DNA of 32,024 nucleotides from the NCBI RefSeq assembly GCF_016429285.1, contig NZ_JAELUI010000061.1, positions 1-32,024 on the forward strand. The letters are read 5' to 3'. Each line of letters begins with the position of its first letter. The stretch's first letter is position 1. The notes under the pieces were generated by a model that saw only the letters and a list, made by a program, of their open reading frames with translations, had not been told where the DNA came from and ran no database searches. A program made the position numbers and the translations under genes. This DNA is from Ralstonia sp. ASV6. GTDB taxonomy: Bacteria > Pseudomonadota > Gammaproteobacteria > Burkholderiales > Burkholderiaceae. Shown here piece after piece: positions 14,463 to 22,649 of the stretch.

Positions 14463-17090
14463 TCAGTCGAGCCCGTACCGGCGCACGTACCAGGTCTTCA
14501 TCAGATGGGTGAGCAAGGCATAAACGACAACAATCGCCACCAGGCAGGGCCAGTAGGCAACTGGCAAAGGCACAAAGCCAAACAGCGTGCCCAACGGTGT
14601 CAGCGGCATGGCAACCCCAACACAGGCAATGGCGACACTGGTTGCGATCAGAGCCGTACTTGCACGGCTTTCCACAAAGGGCACCTTGGCGGTCCGGATG
14701 ATGTGGATGATGAGCGTCTGGGTCAGTAGTGATTCGACAAACCACCCCGATTGGAAAAGTTGCGGATTGCCCCAAGCATGAAACACCCCCAGCATCAGGG
14801 CGTACGTTGCAAAGTCGAACACCGAACTGACAGGCCCGATGTACAGCATGAACTTCAGGATGTGGCCGATCTCCCACCGACGCGGCCGCACAAGGTAGTC
14901 CTCATCCACGTTGTCAGTCGGTATGGCGGTTTGCGAGAAGTCGTACAGCAAGTTGTTCAGCAGCACCTGGACCGGCGCCATCGGCAGAAACGGCAGAAAC
15001 AGGCTGGCGCCCAGCACACTGAACACGTTGCCGAAGTTCGAGCTGGCACCCATCTTGATGTACTTGACGATGTTGCCGAAGACCTTGCGCCCCTCCGTCA
15101 CACCCTCGCCCAGCACAGCCAGGCTTTTCTCCAGCAGGATGATGTCGGCGGATTCCTTGGCGATGTCCACGGCACTGTCCACCGAGATACCGACATCGGC
15201 CGTCTTGAGCGCCGGCCCGTCGTTGATGCCATCCCCCATGAAGCCGACAACATGCCCCTTGCGGTGCAGCGCCTCGACAATCGCCGCCTTCTGTGCGGGC
15301 GACACCTTGGCGAACACCGAGGCGCGCTCCGCCATCTCGGCCATCTGATCCGGCGACATGGCGGACAGCTCCGTGCCCAGTACAACGGGATCGACATCCA
15401 GACCGACCTCTCGGCAGATCTTGCGCGCAACGATGGTGTTGTCACCGGTCAAGATCTTGACGGTAACTCCGCTGGCCTTGAGTGCGGAGAGGGCTTCGGC
15501 AGCGGTCTCCCGCGGCGGGTCAAGAAACGCGATGAAGCCGAGCAATATCAGGTCCGACTCATCCGCCACGGCGTACTGGGACTGTTGCTGCGGTAACGCC
15601 TTGTACGCCACCGCCACCGCACGGAAACCATCGCTATTCAAGTCCTCCGCCATGCGCTTGGCGTGTTCCAGATGCCCTGACTCCAGCGGACCGACCTCGT
15701 CGCCGCTGACGTAGCGCGTGCTGACGCCCAGCACCTCTTCCACCGCACCCTTGCAGATCAGAACGTGGCTGCCATCGCTCCGCTCCAGAACCACCGACAG
15801 GCGTCGCCGCTCGAAGTCGAATGGCAGTTCGTCAATCTTGCGAAAGCGCGCGTGGACGTCCAGCCGCTGCTCCAGCTCAACGTGCTTGAGCACCGAGATA
15901 TCCAGCAGGTTCTTCAGGCCAGACTGGTAGAAGCTGTTCAGGAACGCATACTCCAGCACCTGATCGGACTCCTCGCCACGCAAGTCCAGGTGATGTTTGA
16001 GAATGATGCGGTCTTGGGTGAGCGTGCCTGTCTTGTCGGTACACAAGACATCCATGGCACCAAAGTTCTGGATGGCGTTGAGCCGCTTGACGATGACCTT
16101 CTTGCGCGACATGGCGATCGCGCCCTTGGCAAGGTTCACCGTCACGATCATCGGCAGCATCTCGGGCGTCAGGCCCACTGCAACAGCCACAGCAAACAAG
16201 AGCGCCTCAAACCAGTTGCCTTTGGTCAACCCGTTGATAAGGAAGACGGTTGGCGCCATCACCAGGATCAACGTCAGCATGAGCCAGGTAAAGCGCGTGA
16301 TGCCACGGTCGAAGCTGGTCTGCACACGCTGTGCGGCAATCAGGTCTGCCACGCTCCCGAAGGCGGTCTGCTGACCGGTCGCCAGCACGACGCCTGTGCC
16401 AAATCCGCTGACAATCGCGCTGCCCATGAAGCACAGGTTGGGCAGATCGAAGTCTGCGTCGACCATCCCGCCATACTGCTCGGCGTGCCGTTCTTGCGGC
16501 ATCGCTTCGCCGGTCAAGGCGGACTGGTTGACGAACAAGTCCTTCGCACTGAGCAACCGCAGGTCCGCCGGCACCATGTCGCCAGCAGCGAGTTGCACGA
16601 TGTCACCCGGCACCAACTGTTCAATGGGAATCTCTTCGTTGCACTCTGTTCCATCGCCGCCCATACGGCAGGCAGCCGCGGTGGTATGAACCATGCGCCG
16701 CAACGCCTCTGCGGCCCGGTTCGAGCGATGCTCCTGCAGAAACCCCAGCGTCACGCTCAGCACCACCATCCCCGCAATCAGGACAGCCGCCCGAATGTCG
16801 CCAAGCGCGGCCGAGATACCCGCCAGTGAAATCAGCAGTACGTTGAGCGGATTGAGTGAGCGATTTGCCAGCTCGGCAAGTACGGATGCATGGTGCCCGT
16901 CGGCCACCCGGTTCAGACCGTACTCGCGAAGGCGCGCGGCGGCCTCTTGCTGCGTCAGGCCTTGCGGTCGTGTCTCCAGGCTATCGAGCACATCCTGCGG
17001 TTGCATTGCCGCCCATGCCGATGGGCTCGTGCGGGCCGAATGCGGTTGCATCGCCTTTGGAATTGCCCTCCAGGATGGCCGCCCGCGCAT
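14463..17090 (-). CDS. mgtA: Magnesium-translocating P-type ATPase, MgtA/MgtB type
   Basis: An 875-residue inner-membrane P-type ATPase (type IIIB) importing Mg2+. Domains in order: N-terminal cation-ATPase domain with 'LTQQEAAARLREYGLNRV', two membrane helices, actuator domain with TGEA near residue 193 (TGES in many pumps), helices with 'VGLTPEMLPMIVTVNLAKGA', the phosphorylation site DKTGTLT near residue 352, nucleotide domain ('KGAVEEVL', 'FLDPPRETA', 'KILTGDN'), GDGINDGPAL near residue 618, and six C-terminal helices ('ASSNFGNVFSVLGAS', 'NNLLYDFSQTAIPTDNVDE'). These last motifs are typical of MgtA. It starts 3 bases after the phosphorylase stop; another ATG at 17051 is possible. It is the last gene of the hsp20 operon. 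Confidence 0.92.
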   Translation of the reverse strand: MRGRPSWRAIPKAMQPHSARTSPSAWAAMQPQDVLDSLETRPQGLTQQEAAARLREYGLNRVADGHHASVLAELANRSLNPLNVLLISLAGISAALGDIRAAVLIAGMVVLSVTLGFLQEHRSNRAAEALRRMVHTTAAACRMGGDGTECNEEIPIEQLVPGDIVQLAAGDMVPADLRLLSAKDLFVNQSALTGEAMPQERHAEQYGGMVDADFDLPNLCFMGSAIVSGFGTGVVLATGQQTAFGSVADLIAAQRVQTSFDRGITRFTWLMLTLILVMAPTVFLINGLTKGNWFEALLFAVAVAVGLTPEMLPMIVTVNLAKGAIAMSRKKVIVKRLNAIQNFGAMDVLCTDKTGTLTQDRIILKHHLDLRGEESDQVLEYAFLNSFYQSGLKNLLDISVLKHVELEQRLDVHARFRKIDELPFDFERRRLSVVLERSDGSHVLICKGAVEEVLGVSTRYVSGDEVGPLESGHLEHAKRMAEDLNSDGFRAVAVAYKALPQQQSQYAVADESDLILLGFIAFLDPPRETAAEALSALKASGVTVKILTGDNTIVARKICREVGLDVDPVVLGTELSAMSPDQMAEMAERASVFAKVSPAQKAAIVEALHRKGHVVGFMGDGINDGPALKTADVGISVDSAVDIAKESADIILLEKSLAVLGEGVTEGRKVFGNIVKYIKMGASSNFGNVFSVLGASLFLPFLPMAPVQVLLNNLLYDFSQTAIPTDNVDEDYLVRPRRWEIGHILKFMLYIGPVSSVFDFATYALMLGVFHAWGNPQLFQSGWFVESLLTQTLIIHIIRTAKVPFVESRASTALIATSVAIACVGVAMPLTPLGTLFGFVPLPVAYWPCLVAIVVVYALLTHLMKTWYVRRYGLD

Positions 17091-17093
17091 CGT

Positions 17094-18668
17094 TCACTGC
17101 CCTTGCTGGCAAGTGGGTGCCTCAGGCGAGCACACAGCCACATGCTCGATTGGGGCCAGAGATACCGCCGCGTGCATCCGCGCATAGGCTGAGGAGTACT
17201 CCAACTCGCCCGAGGCCTGAGCGTGAATGGTAAAGAGCGGCTGCCCCGCCTGAACCTGATCGTGCAGCCTTGCGTGCATTTCTACGCCGGCCACTTGGCG
17301 CACCGGCGCCCCGGCAAGCTTGGCGATACGGGCGAGGTGCCGGTTGTCGATCTCGGTCACGATGCCATCGTGTTCGGCAACAACATCGCGACGAAAAATC
17401 GCTTCGCCCGGTACGCGCAGCCCGCCTTGCGCTTCGCAGATCTCCTCGAACTTGCGCCACGCAGCACCACTGTCAAGCAAGCTCGTCGCCAATTGAAGCC
17501 CCTCGCCCTGCGCTGCCGCCTCACAGAACTCCAGCAGTACCGCAGCCAGCAGCAACGACCGTTCCCGCAAATCAAACGGTGCCGTTGGCGAGCGCTGCAG
17601 CACGGCCAGAACGTCTCGCGCTTCAAGTGCCGGGCCAATGCCACGGCCGACGGGTTGAGAGCCGTCGGTACGCACGATCATGACGCGCACACCAAACGCT
17701 CGCGCCACGCGCTCCAGCAGCATGCGCAAACGCTCCAGATCCTGCAGGCGGCGCACTTTGGCTGTCGGCCCAACCGGCACGTCGATCAACACGTGGGTCG
17801 ACCCAGCCGCGATCTTCTTTGACAGGATGGAGGCCACCAGCTGGGCATCGCTGTCCACATCCAGCGCCCGCTCCACGCGGATCAGCACATCATCTGCGGG
17901 GCTCAGGCTCAACGCACCGCCCCAGGCTAATGAAGCCCCCACCCGATCAACCACGCGCCGCAGCTCCGTGGCGCTCAACGCCACGCGAGTGAGGGTTTCC
18001 ATTGTGTCGGCCGTGCCGGCGGGTGAGGTGATCGCGCGTGAGGACGTCTTGGGCAGCAAAAGCCCCGCCGCTGCTGCAATCGCCACCACGATCGGGCTGG
18101 TACGGTTGCCGGGCAGGCCGCCCACGCAATGCTTGTCCGCCACGACGGCGCGATCCCATTTGAGACGCTCACCCGTATCGACCATCGCTTGCGTCAGGTC
18201 GATGGTCTCTTTGATGCTCATACGCTCGCCGCCGCAAGCGCTCAGGAATGCTGCGATATGGACATCGGCATAGCGCTCCTTGGCGATATCGCTCACGACG
18301 CTTGCCAGTTGGTGCGTATCCAGATGCGCCCCATAGATCTTGGCCCGCACCGCCCGCAACGACTCCAGCGCGGGAGCATGGCTGACGGTCACGGCATCGC
18401 CCGGCCTAGCCATCAGCGACTCGACGGCGCTGACGGACAGGCTGACCTCGTGCATCTCCAGCAAGCCTGAACCAACCAGATTGAGTGTCGCTATCAAGGA
18501 CCGCCGGCCAATCCGTACATCCACCCGGGCCTGTGCGGTGAACCCTTCCGACCGGCAGATCGCACAGTCCGGATGCATGTAGATGACATGCTCCTGCCAG
18601 GTGTCGATGCCCAGGGGCTTGAAGATCAACCGATCTGGCAGCACCGTTACCTCAGGCGGAACAAGCAT
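17094..18668 (-). CDS. Archaeal-type AMP/thymidine phosphorylase
   Basis: A 524-residue nucleoside/nucleotide phosphorylase. Residues about 1-95 form an N-terminal domain absent from bacterial DeoA but present in archaeal AMP phosphorylase. The catalytic part carries DKH at 178-180 followed by '[14 protein letters not shown]', and '[13 protein letters not shown]' at 209-221. Bacterial DeoA/Pdp instead have 'GGVGDKVS' and a GHTGGTLDK-type loop. This points to the archaeal subfamily, whose characterised members split AMP (or CMP/UMP) with phosphate into base and ribose 1,5-bisphosphate. Database annotation is often 'thymidine phosphorylase', so the substrate remains open. GGGAG lies 8 bases before the ATG. 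It is embedded between a DUF1488-like gene and the Mg2+ pump, with a PRPP-synthetase-like gene nearby. Confidence 0.87.
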   Translation of the reverse strand: MLVPPEVTVLPDRLIFKPLGIDTWQEHVIYMHPDCAICRSEGFTAQARVDVRIGRRSLIATLNLVGSGLLEMHEVSLSVSAVESLMARPGDAVTVSHAPALESLRAVRAKIYGAHLDTHQLASVVSDIAKERYADVHIAAFLSACGGERMSIKETIDLTQAMVDTGERLKWDRAVVADKHCVGGLPGNRTSPIVVAIAAAAGLLLPKTSSRAITSPAGTADTMETLTRVALSATELRRVVDRVGASLAWGGALSLSPADDVLIRVERALDVDSDAQLVASILSKKIAAGSTHVLIDVPVGPTAKVRRLQDLERLRMLLERVARAFGVRVMIVRTDGSQPVGRGIGPALEARDVLAVLQRSPTAPFDLRERSLLLAAVLLEFCEAAAQGEGLQLATSLLDSGAAWRKFEEICEAQGGLRVPGEAIFRRDVVAEHDGIVTEIDNRHLARIAKLAGAPVRQVAGVEMHARLHDQVQAGQPLFTIHAQASGELEYSSAYARMHAAVSLAPIEHVAVCSPEAPTCQQGQ

Positions 18669-18688
18669 GGCGACGGCTCCCGATCCGC

Positions 18689-18967
18689 TTAGAGGCCAAA
18701 GCGGAAGTGGCCACTATGCAGGGTGATCTGCTTGGACCCGGTCATCTCAAACATGGCCCGGGCAACGGCCTCGATATCGTTGCGGTGCCCCGAGAAGGCC
18801 TGCACGAGATCTTCTGAACGGCACGACCGGGCACCAAAGTGGTCTTCGAGTGCTTCTGCCGTAATGGCATAGGTAGCGTTATTGCCATCCACCGAGGCGC
18901 CGCACAGCAACGTTGGGCCCACCGCACAGTAGGTTGGCTCGCAAGCCAGGAATTCGATCTGTTTCAT
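18689..18967 (-). CDS. DUF1488-like small protein
   Basis: A 92-residue soluble protein. The pattern of a short beta start ('[27 protein letters not shown]'), then '[15 protein letters not shown]', '[23 protein letters not shown]' and a final strand fits the DUF1488 family of uncharacterised proteins. The family call is from memory of its 'ALxDHFG...F..hR..Ie..A' pattern. The function is unknown. It lies 55 bases after the PRPP-synthetase-like gene and 20 bases before the phosphorylase gene in the same operon. No strong ribosome site is visible; an in-frame extension upstream looks non-coding. Confidence 0.7.
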   Translation of the reverse strand: MKQIEFLACEPTYCAVGPTLLCGASVDGNNATYAITAEALEDHFGARSCRSEDLVQAFSGHRNDIEAVARAMFEMTGSKQITLHSGHFRFGL

Positions 18968-19022
18968 AAGGCATCTCTCACGGGGTGGGGGTCTTGGCAT
19001 CGTCAGCGTAGGAACCCAGCCC

Positions 19023-19985
19023 TTACCACGCAAGGCGCCGCGTCGCGGTGGGCAGAGGTAGATCAAACATGTGCGAGATCGCCGCGGCGATAGGCTCCGT
19101 CAGCTCGATGCGGTTCGTGGGGTGGGCGATGGTGTCGCAGGTGACCACGTCGGCCGCTACGGCGCTCAGCTCGCTGTAGGCATCGGCGGAAAACACGGCA
19201 TGCACTGCCACGCATACGGGGCGCGGCAATCCTGCCCTGCGCAACTGGTTGGCCGCTGCGATCATGGTGCGGCCGGTCGAGATGATGTCGTCAAGCAGTA
19301 CAGGCGTGCGCTCCGTCTGCAAATCGGATCGGACAGCCGACACCTCCACACTCCAGGCGCTGTGGCGCGTCTTGTTCAGGACAGTCCAGGGCGCATTGCA
19401 GAGGTTGGCCACGTGCTCGACCCACTGGCGGCTTTCTTCATCGGGCCCTACCAACAGCGGGTTGGTTACGTGGGCCTGCAACCAGGCAGCCACTGCCGGT
19501 GCAGCCTGCACTGTCACCGCAGGCACCGCATAGATGTCCGACAGGTTTGGAATGCGATGCAAGTGAGGATCGACCGCAACCATCCAGTCGAAGTAGCGTG
19601 TCAGCAACTCAGCAAAATGCTGCGCTGCGCAGATCTCCCCCGGCTGGAAGATGGCGTCTTGCCGCATGTAGGCCAAATACGGCGCGACCAGTCCAACGCG
19701 GCGCGCCCCACCCTGGTGGGCCGCAATGGCAAGCCATAGGAGCGCCAGCACTTTCTCGTCCGGCCGATCCAGCGTACAGACGACCACCACTTCAGCATCG
19801 CTCACGGGCGTTTGCAGCCTCACGTGGGACTCACCATCGGGAAAGCGCTTGAGTTCGGCGTGTCCAATTTCGGCGGCCAGCGGCACGGCCAGCCTGCCGG
19901 CCGCCGCCTGGTTACCGGGCAAGGCCAGTACCACACGCCTGGGCGTCTCACCCATGACCGTACGAAGTGGTGTTGGGGTTTCCAT
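19023..19985 (-). CDS. Ribose-phosphate pyrophosphokinase-like protein, archaeal-style
   Basis: A 320-residue PRPP synthetase family protein (ribose 5-phosphate + ATP to PRPP + AMP). Visible motifs: 'LKRFPDGESHVRL', 'PYLAYMRQDAIFQPGE', metal-binding 'VAVDPHLHR', 'VGPDEESRQWVEHVA', 'LNKTRHS' and the PRPP loop 'DDIISTGRTM'. The KTR motif in place of the DKRR loop of classical bacterial Prs resembles archaeal enzymes. The start METPTPL lies 2 bases after the stop of the beta-CASP gene; a second ATG at 19955 is possible. As a second, specialised copy next to a nucleotide phosphorylase it could recycle ribose phosphate during starvation; that role is inference. A housekeeping prs would be expected elsewhere in the genome. 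Confidence 0.85.
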   Translation of the reverse strand: METPTPLRTVMGETPRRVVLALPGNQAAAGRLAVPLAAEIGHAELKRFPDGESHVRLQTPVSDAEVVVVCTLDRPDEKVLALLWLAIAAHQGGARRVGLVAPYLAYMRQDAIFQPGEICAAQHFAELLTRYFDWMVAVDPHLHRIPNLSDIYAVPAVTVQAAPAVAAWLQAHVTNPLLVGPDEESRQWVEHVANLCNAPWTVLNKTRHSAWSVEVSAVRSDLQTERTPVLLDDIISTGRTMIAAANQLRRAGLPRPVCVAVHAVFSADAYSELSAVAADVVTCDTIAHPTNRIELTEPIAAAISHMFDLPLPTATRRLAW

Positions 19986-19987
19986 GT

Positions 19988-21346
19988 TCAGCTCAGCACA
20001 TAGGACTGCCGGTACTCCGGCATGCATACCGGCCATTGCAGCTCGCGTTCAATCCGCTGGCGTAAAGCGTCGCTGGCGGCCGGCTCGCCGTGGACGATGA
20101 ATGTCTGCTGCGGCGCGCGAGAGAAGCCGCGCAGCCAGGTCATCAGCTCGTTGGCATCGGCGTGGGCGGAAAGATTGGCGATCTGCTCAACCGCCGCACG
20201 GATGGCGACATCGCGGCCATGCACGCGCAGTTGCCGCTGCCCCGCCACCAGCGCCGCCCCACGCGTGCCGGCAGCCTGGAAACCTGACATCAGAATGGCA
20301 TTGCGCTTGCCGCCGCCAAAGCTCTTGAGGTGATGCAAGACACGGCCGCCAGTGGCCATTCCGCTGGCTGCGAGGATGATCTTCGGCGCCCGGTCGTTCG
20401 ACAGATGCATCGACTGCTGCGGGCTTTGCACTGGAATCGCCAGAGCACAGGCCGCCTGACAATCCACGGCATCGATGTGCAGTTCGTCAACGTGGCGTGC
20501 AAACACCTCGGTGGCCCGCTCGGCCATCGGGCTATCAAGATAGATCGGTACGTGCGGAATCCGATGCGCCTGGATCAGCTTGTAGAGGCAGTACAGCAGC
20601 GCTTGCGTGCGACCGACCGCAAATGCCGGAATCAGCAGCGTGCCGCCCTGCTCCAGGGTCCTGTGCACGATGCGTTCGAGTTCGTCGAGCGGATCACCGG
20701 ATGGATGCAGCCGATCCCCATAGGTGGATTCGACCAGCAAGGTATCGGCCTCCGCCAGGGGCTCAGGCGGACGCATGACAGGATCGGCTTGCCGCCCCAA
20801 ATCGCCCGAGAAGACAATGCGCCGGCCTTCCGCCAGCACCGTCACCGTGGAGGCGCCGATGATGTGTCCGGCACGGTGAAACTCGGCCTCAACCCCATCC
20901 GCCACAGAGAAGCGTTCCCCATAGCCCATGGGGTGCAATCGGCGTAACGCCTTGGCAGCGTCGTGTTCGTCGTAGAGGGGCAATGCAGGATGGTGGCGCG
21001 AGAAACCCTGTGCGTTGGCGTACTGGGCATCTTCAACGGCAAGCCGTGCGCTATCGGGCAGCAGGATGTTGCACAGCTCGGCTGTACCCTTCGTGCAGTA
21101 GACGGGACCACGAAACCCGTTGCGCACCAGTAGCGGCAGGTAGCCGCTGTGGTCGATATGGGCATGCGTGAGGACGACGGCGTCGATATGGTGCGGATTG
21201 ACGGCAAGCGCGTCCCAGTTCCGCAGTCGCAAGGACTTGTAGCCCTGGAACAGCCCGCAATCAACCATGACGCGATGCGCGCCTGTCTCCAGCACGTACT
21301 TCGAGCCGGTCACCGTTTCGGTGGCCCCGAGAAACTGCAATCGCAT
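19988..21346 (-). CDS. Metallo-beta-lactamase-fold beta-CASP nuclease-like protein
   Basis: A 452-residue protein with a metallo-beta-lactamase domain and a beta-CASP insertion, as in CPSF73/Ysh1-type and bacterial RNA-processing nucleases. Visible: 'FLGATETVTGSKYVL', Asp29 in 'VDCGLFQG', motif 2 HAHIDH (61-66), 'HRAGHIIGAS' (motif 3), 'FSGDLGR' (motif 4), and in the beta-CASP part 'LLVESTYGDR', 'IPAFAVGRTQALLY', 'LDSPMA', 'ILAASGMATGGRV', 'NLSAHAD' and 'IVHGEP'. All metal ligands appear intact. Likely a cytoplasmic RNA endo/exonuclease, although the target is unknown. GGGAG lies about 7 bases before the ATG. It follows hsp20 by 15 bases and precedes the PRPP-synthetase-like gene by 2. Confidence 0.9.
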   Translation of the reverse strand: MRLQFLGATETVTGSKYVLETGAHRVMVDCGLFQGYKSLRLRNWDALAVNPHHIDAVVLTHAHIDHSGYLPLLVRNGFRGPVYCTKGTAELCNILLPDSARLAVEDAQYANAQGFSRHHPALPLYDEHDAAKALRRLHPMGYGERFSVADGVEAEFHRAGHIIGASTVTVLAEGRRIVFSGDLGRQADPVMRPPEPLAEADTLLVESTYGDRLHPSGDPLDELERIVHRTLEQGGTLLIPAFAVGRTQALLYCLYKLIQAHRIPHVPIYLDSPMAERATEVFARHVDELHIDAVDCQAACALAIPVQSPQQSMHLSNDRAPKIILAASGMATGGRVLHHLKSFGGGKRNAILMSGFQAAGTRGAALVAGQRQLRVHGRDVAIRAAVEQIANLSAHADANELMTWLRGFSRAPQQTFIVHGEPAASDALRQRIERELQWPVCMPEYRQSYVLS

Positions 21347-21361
21347 GCGCCGCTCCCGCGC

Positions 21362-21784
21362 TCAACGAATCGTGATGCGTTGCTGCGGAGAAGCTTCCTT
21401 CTTGGGCAGCGTCACGTGCAGCAGCCCGTTCTCGTAGGTGGCTTCGACCTTGCCTTCGTCGATGACGGCATCCAGCGTGAACATACGCTGCATCGATCCG
21501 CTGTAACGCTCGCTGCGGATGACGCGCTCGCCCTCCTTCTTCTCGGACTGGCGCTCCACCTTGGCCGAGAGCATCACCGTGCCGCGGTCGACGGTCACGT
21601 CAATGTCTTCCTTCTTCGCGCCCGGGATTTCCGCAACGACGGTGTACGCAGTGTCGGATTCCGTTACGTCGACTTTGAACGGCAATGCGCCCTCCACGCC
21701 ACCGCGAAATGACCGCAGAAGCCCTTGAAAAATGTCACCCACCGGTTCGATGGCAAATGGGTCGTAACGCCTGATTTGACTCAT
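21362..21784 (-). CDS. Small heat-shock protein, Hsp20/alpha-crystallin family
   Basis: A 140-residue holdase chaperone. A short N-terminus ('RRYDPFAIEPVGDIFQGLLRSF') precedes the alpha-crystallin domain, from 'FKVDVTESDTAYTVVAEIPGAKKEDIDVTV' to 'YENGLLHVTLPKK', which includes the conserved G-x-L-x-x-x-x-PK motif. The C-terminal ITI-type motif is present as 'RITIR'. GGAGG stands 6 bases before the ATG. It leads the minus-strand operon ending with mgtA. A partial FNR-like box lies about 78 bases upstream (21862-21875). Confidence 0.93.
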   Translation of the reverse strand: MSQIRRYDPFAIEPVGDIFQGLLRSFRGGVEGALPFKVDVTESDTAYTVVAEIPGAKKEDIDVTVDRGTVMLSAKVERQSEKKEGERVIRSERYSGSMQRMFTLDAVIDEGKVEATYENGLLHVTLPKKEASPQQRITIR

Positions 21785-21861
21785 GACAGCCTCCTGATGA
21801 ATGGCCCCGCAGAACTCGGGGGGCCGGCCTATTCATCGTGGCACGACGGGTCGGACACGTT

Positions 21862-21875
21862 TTGCGGCAGATCAA
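21862..21875 (-). promoter_or_regulatory. Partial FNR-like box upstream of hsp20
   Basis: On the minus strand it reads TTGAT-CTGC-CGCAA, 8 of 10 matches to the consensus: one perfect half-site and one weak half. No good -10 hexamer is seen at the class II position, so it is less convincing than the others. Confidence 0.35.
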
Positions 21876-21980
21876 CGTCGCGAGGCATCGTCATCCTGGC
21901 CGCGTGCGCCATCAGCCCCAAGCGATCTGATGCCCCTTACCATCGCCCGCCTCGGTGCCTTCGGAGGGGTCCACAACGCC

Positions 21981-21998
21981 TGTCAGATTTCCCTGACA
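21981..21998. repeat. Inverted repeat TGTCAG-N6-CTGACA
   Basis: A perfect 6-bp inverted repeat with a 6-base spacer about 108 bases upstream of the LRAT fragment. It could be an operator or a small hairpin; nothing distinguishes these. Confidence 0.35.
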
Positions 21999-22105
21999 CG
22001 AAGGCGCACCGGCCCGACAGCATATTCAGCCCTGCCTGCATGACGCCCTTGCCTGCGCCGCCAATACTGGGGGCATACAAGCAGGCCACCCCACAGGGGC
22101 ACGCC

Positions 22106-22312
22106 ATGCGTCGGAACATCGCAGCCCCCACCGTATGGCACGCACAGGAAGGGGTTGCCCAGCCGCATCTGGCCTTGCTCGTCGGCGCGCATCTCGACAC
22201 CGAGCGCAAGGGGTATGAGCATCACAGCATCCATGTGGGCGATGGTCAGGTGATTCACTATGCGGGCCGCATGCACACTTTTTCGGCTGATGCTGCTAGC
22301 GCTTGCCGTTGA
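22106..22312 (+). pseudogene. Truncated LRAT-domain (NlpC/P60-like) protein
   Basis: A 68-codon frame with AGGGG ribosome site. Its middle ('LLVGAHLDTERKGYEHHSIHVGDGQVIHYAG') matches the N-terminal half of bacterial LRAT-domain proteins, with the catalytic His region (YEHHSIHVGDG) and the second His (VIHYAG). Full family members continue about 80-100 residues to the catalytic Cys in an NCEHF motif. Here the frame stops 14 residues after YAG, and no NCEH-like continuation is seen in the other two frames downstream. It is therefore most likely a gene remnant lacking its nucleophile; a short functional variant is less likely. Confidence 0.6.
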
Positions 22313-22398
22313 GTGGCGCACAGCATGGCCCGAAGCGCAGGTCGCCAGAGGCACCAGACGGCATGCGTACGAGAAGACCGCAGAAGCTGGAGGACAAA

Positions 22399-22620
22399 AT
22401 GCTGAACGACCACACATCTCTTCGCGAATTGCTCGCCAAGTGGTTTGGCCCGAGCGATACGCCGCATCTGCGCATCACGCGCCTGCACTGTCCCGGGCTC
22501 GAACGCGGTTGCGTGCGAGCAGAGCTGGCCACATCGACGCCGACGCTGGCGATCATCTTCTTTCGCCACCAGACCGGCTGCTGGCAGCTGTTCCCTCCAT
22601 CTCACGTGCGCCCCAGATAG
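22399..22620 (+). CDS. Small hypothetical protein
   Basis: A 73-residue basic protein that I do not recognise. The start is well supported by GGAGG with a 6-base spacing to ATG 22399. It is soluble, with 'LRELLAKWFGPSD' as a likely helix and 'TLAIIFFRHQTGCWQLFPP' as a hydrophobic C-terminal part, perhaps two strands. It ends about 30 bases before the FNR box of the ftsH promoter, on the same strand. Confidence 0.6.
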   Translation: MLNDHTSLRELLAKWFGPSDTPHLRITRLHCPGLERGCVRAELATSTPTLAIIFFRHQTGCWQLFPPSHVRPR

Positions 22621-22649
22621 CCGTGTGAACGCTCACGTGTGCGGGTCCG

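Larger units (their letters stand above)
21785..22105. other. Intergenic region between hsp20 and the LRAT fragment
   Basis: No credible gene is present. It holds the hsp20 ribosome site (GGAGG on the minus strand near 21791), the partial FNR-like box at 21862-21875, a GC-rich stretch at 21818-21829, and an inverted repeat TGTCAG-N6-CTGACA at 21981-21998. AGGGG at about 22096-22100 is the likely ribosome site of the LRAT fragment. Confidence 0.5.

Noticed and set aside
22313-22398. Continuation of the LRAT domain in another frame
   Set aside because: None of the three plus-strand frames shows an NCEH-type motif or family-like sequence downstream, so a simple frameshift does not restore it.
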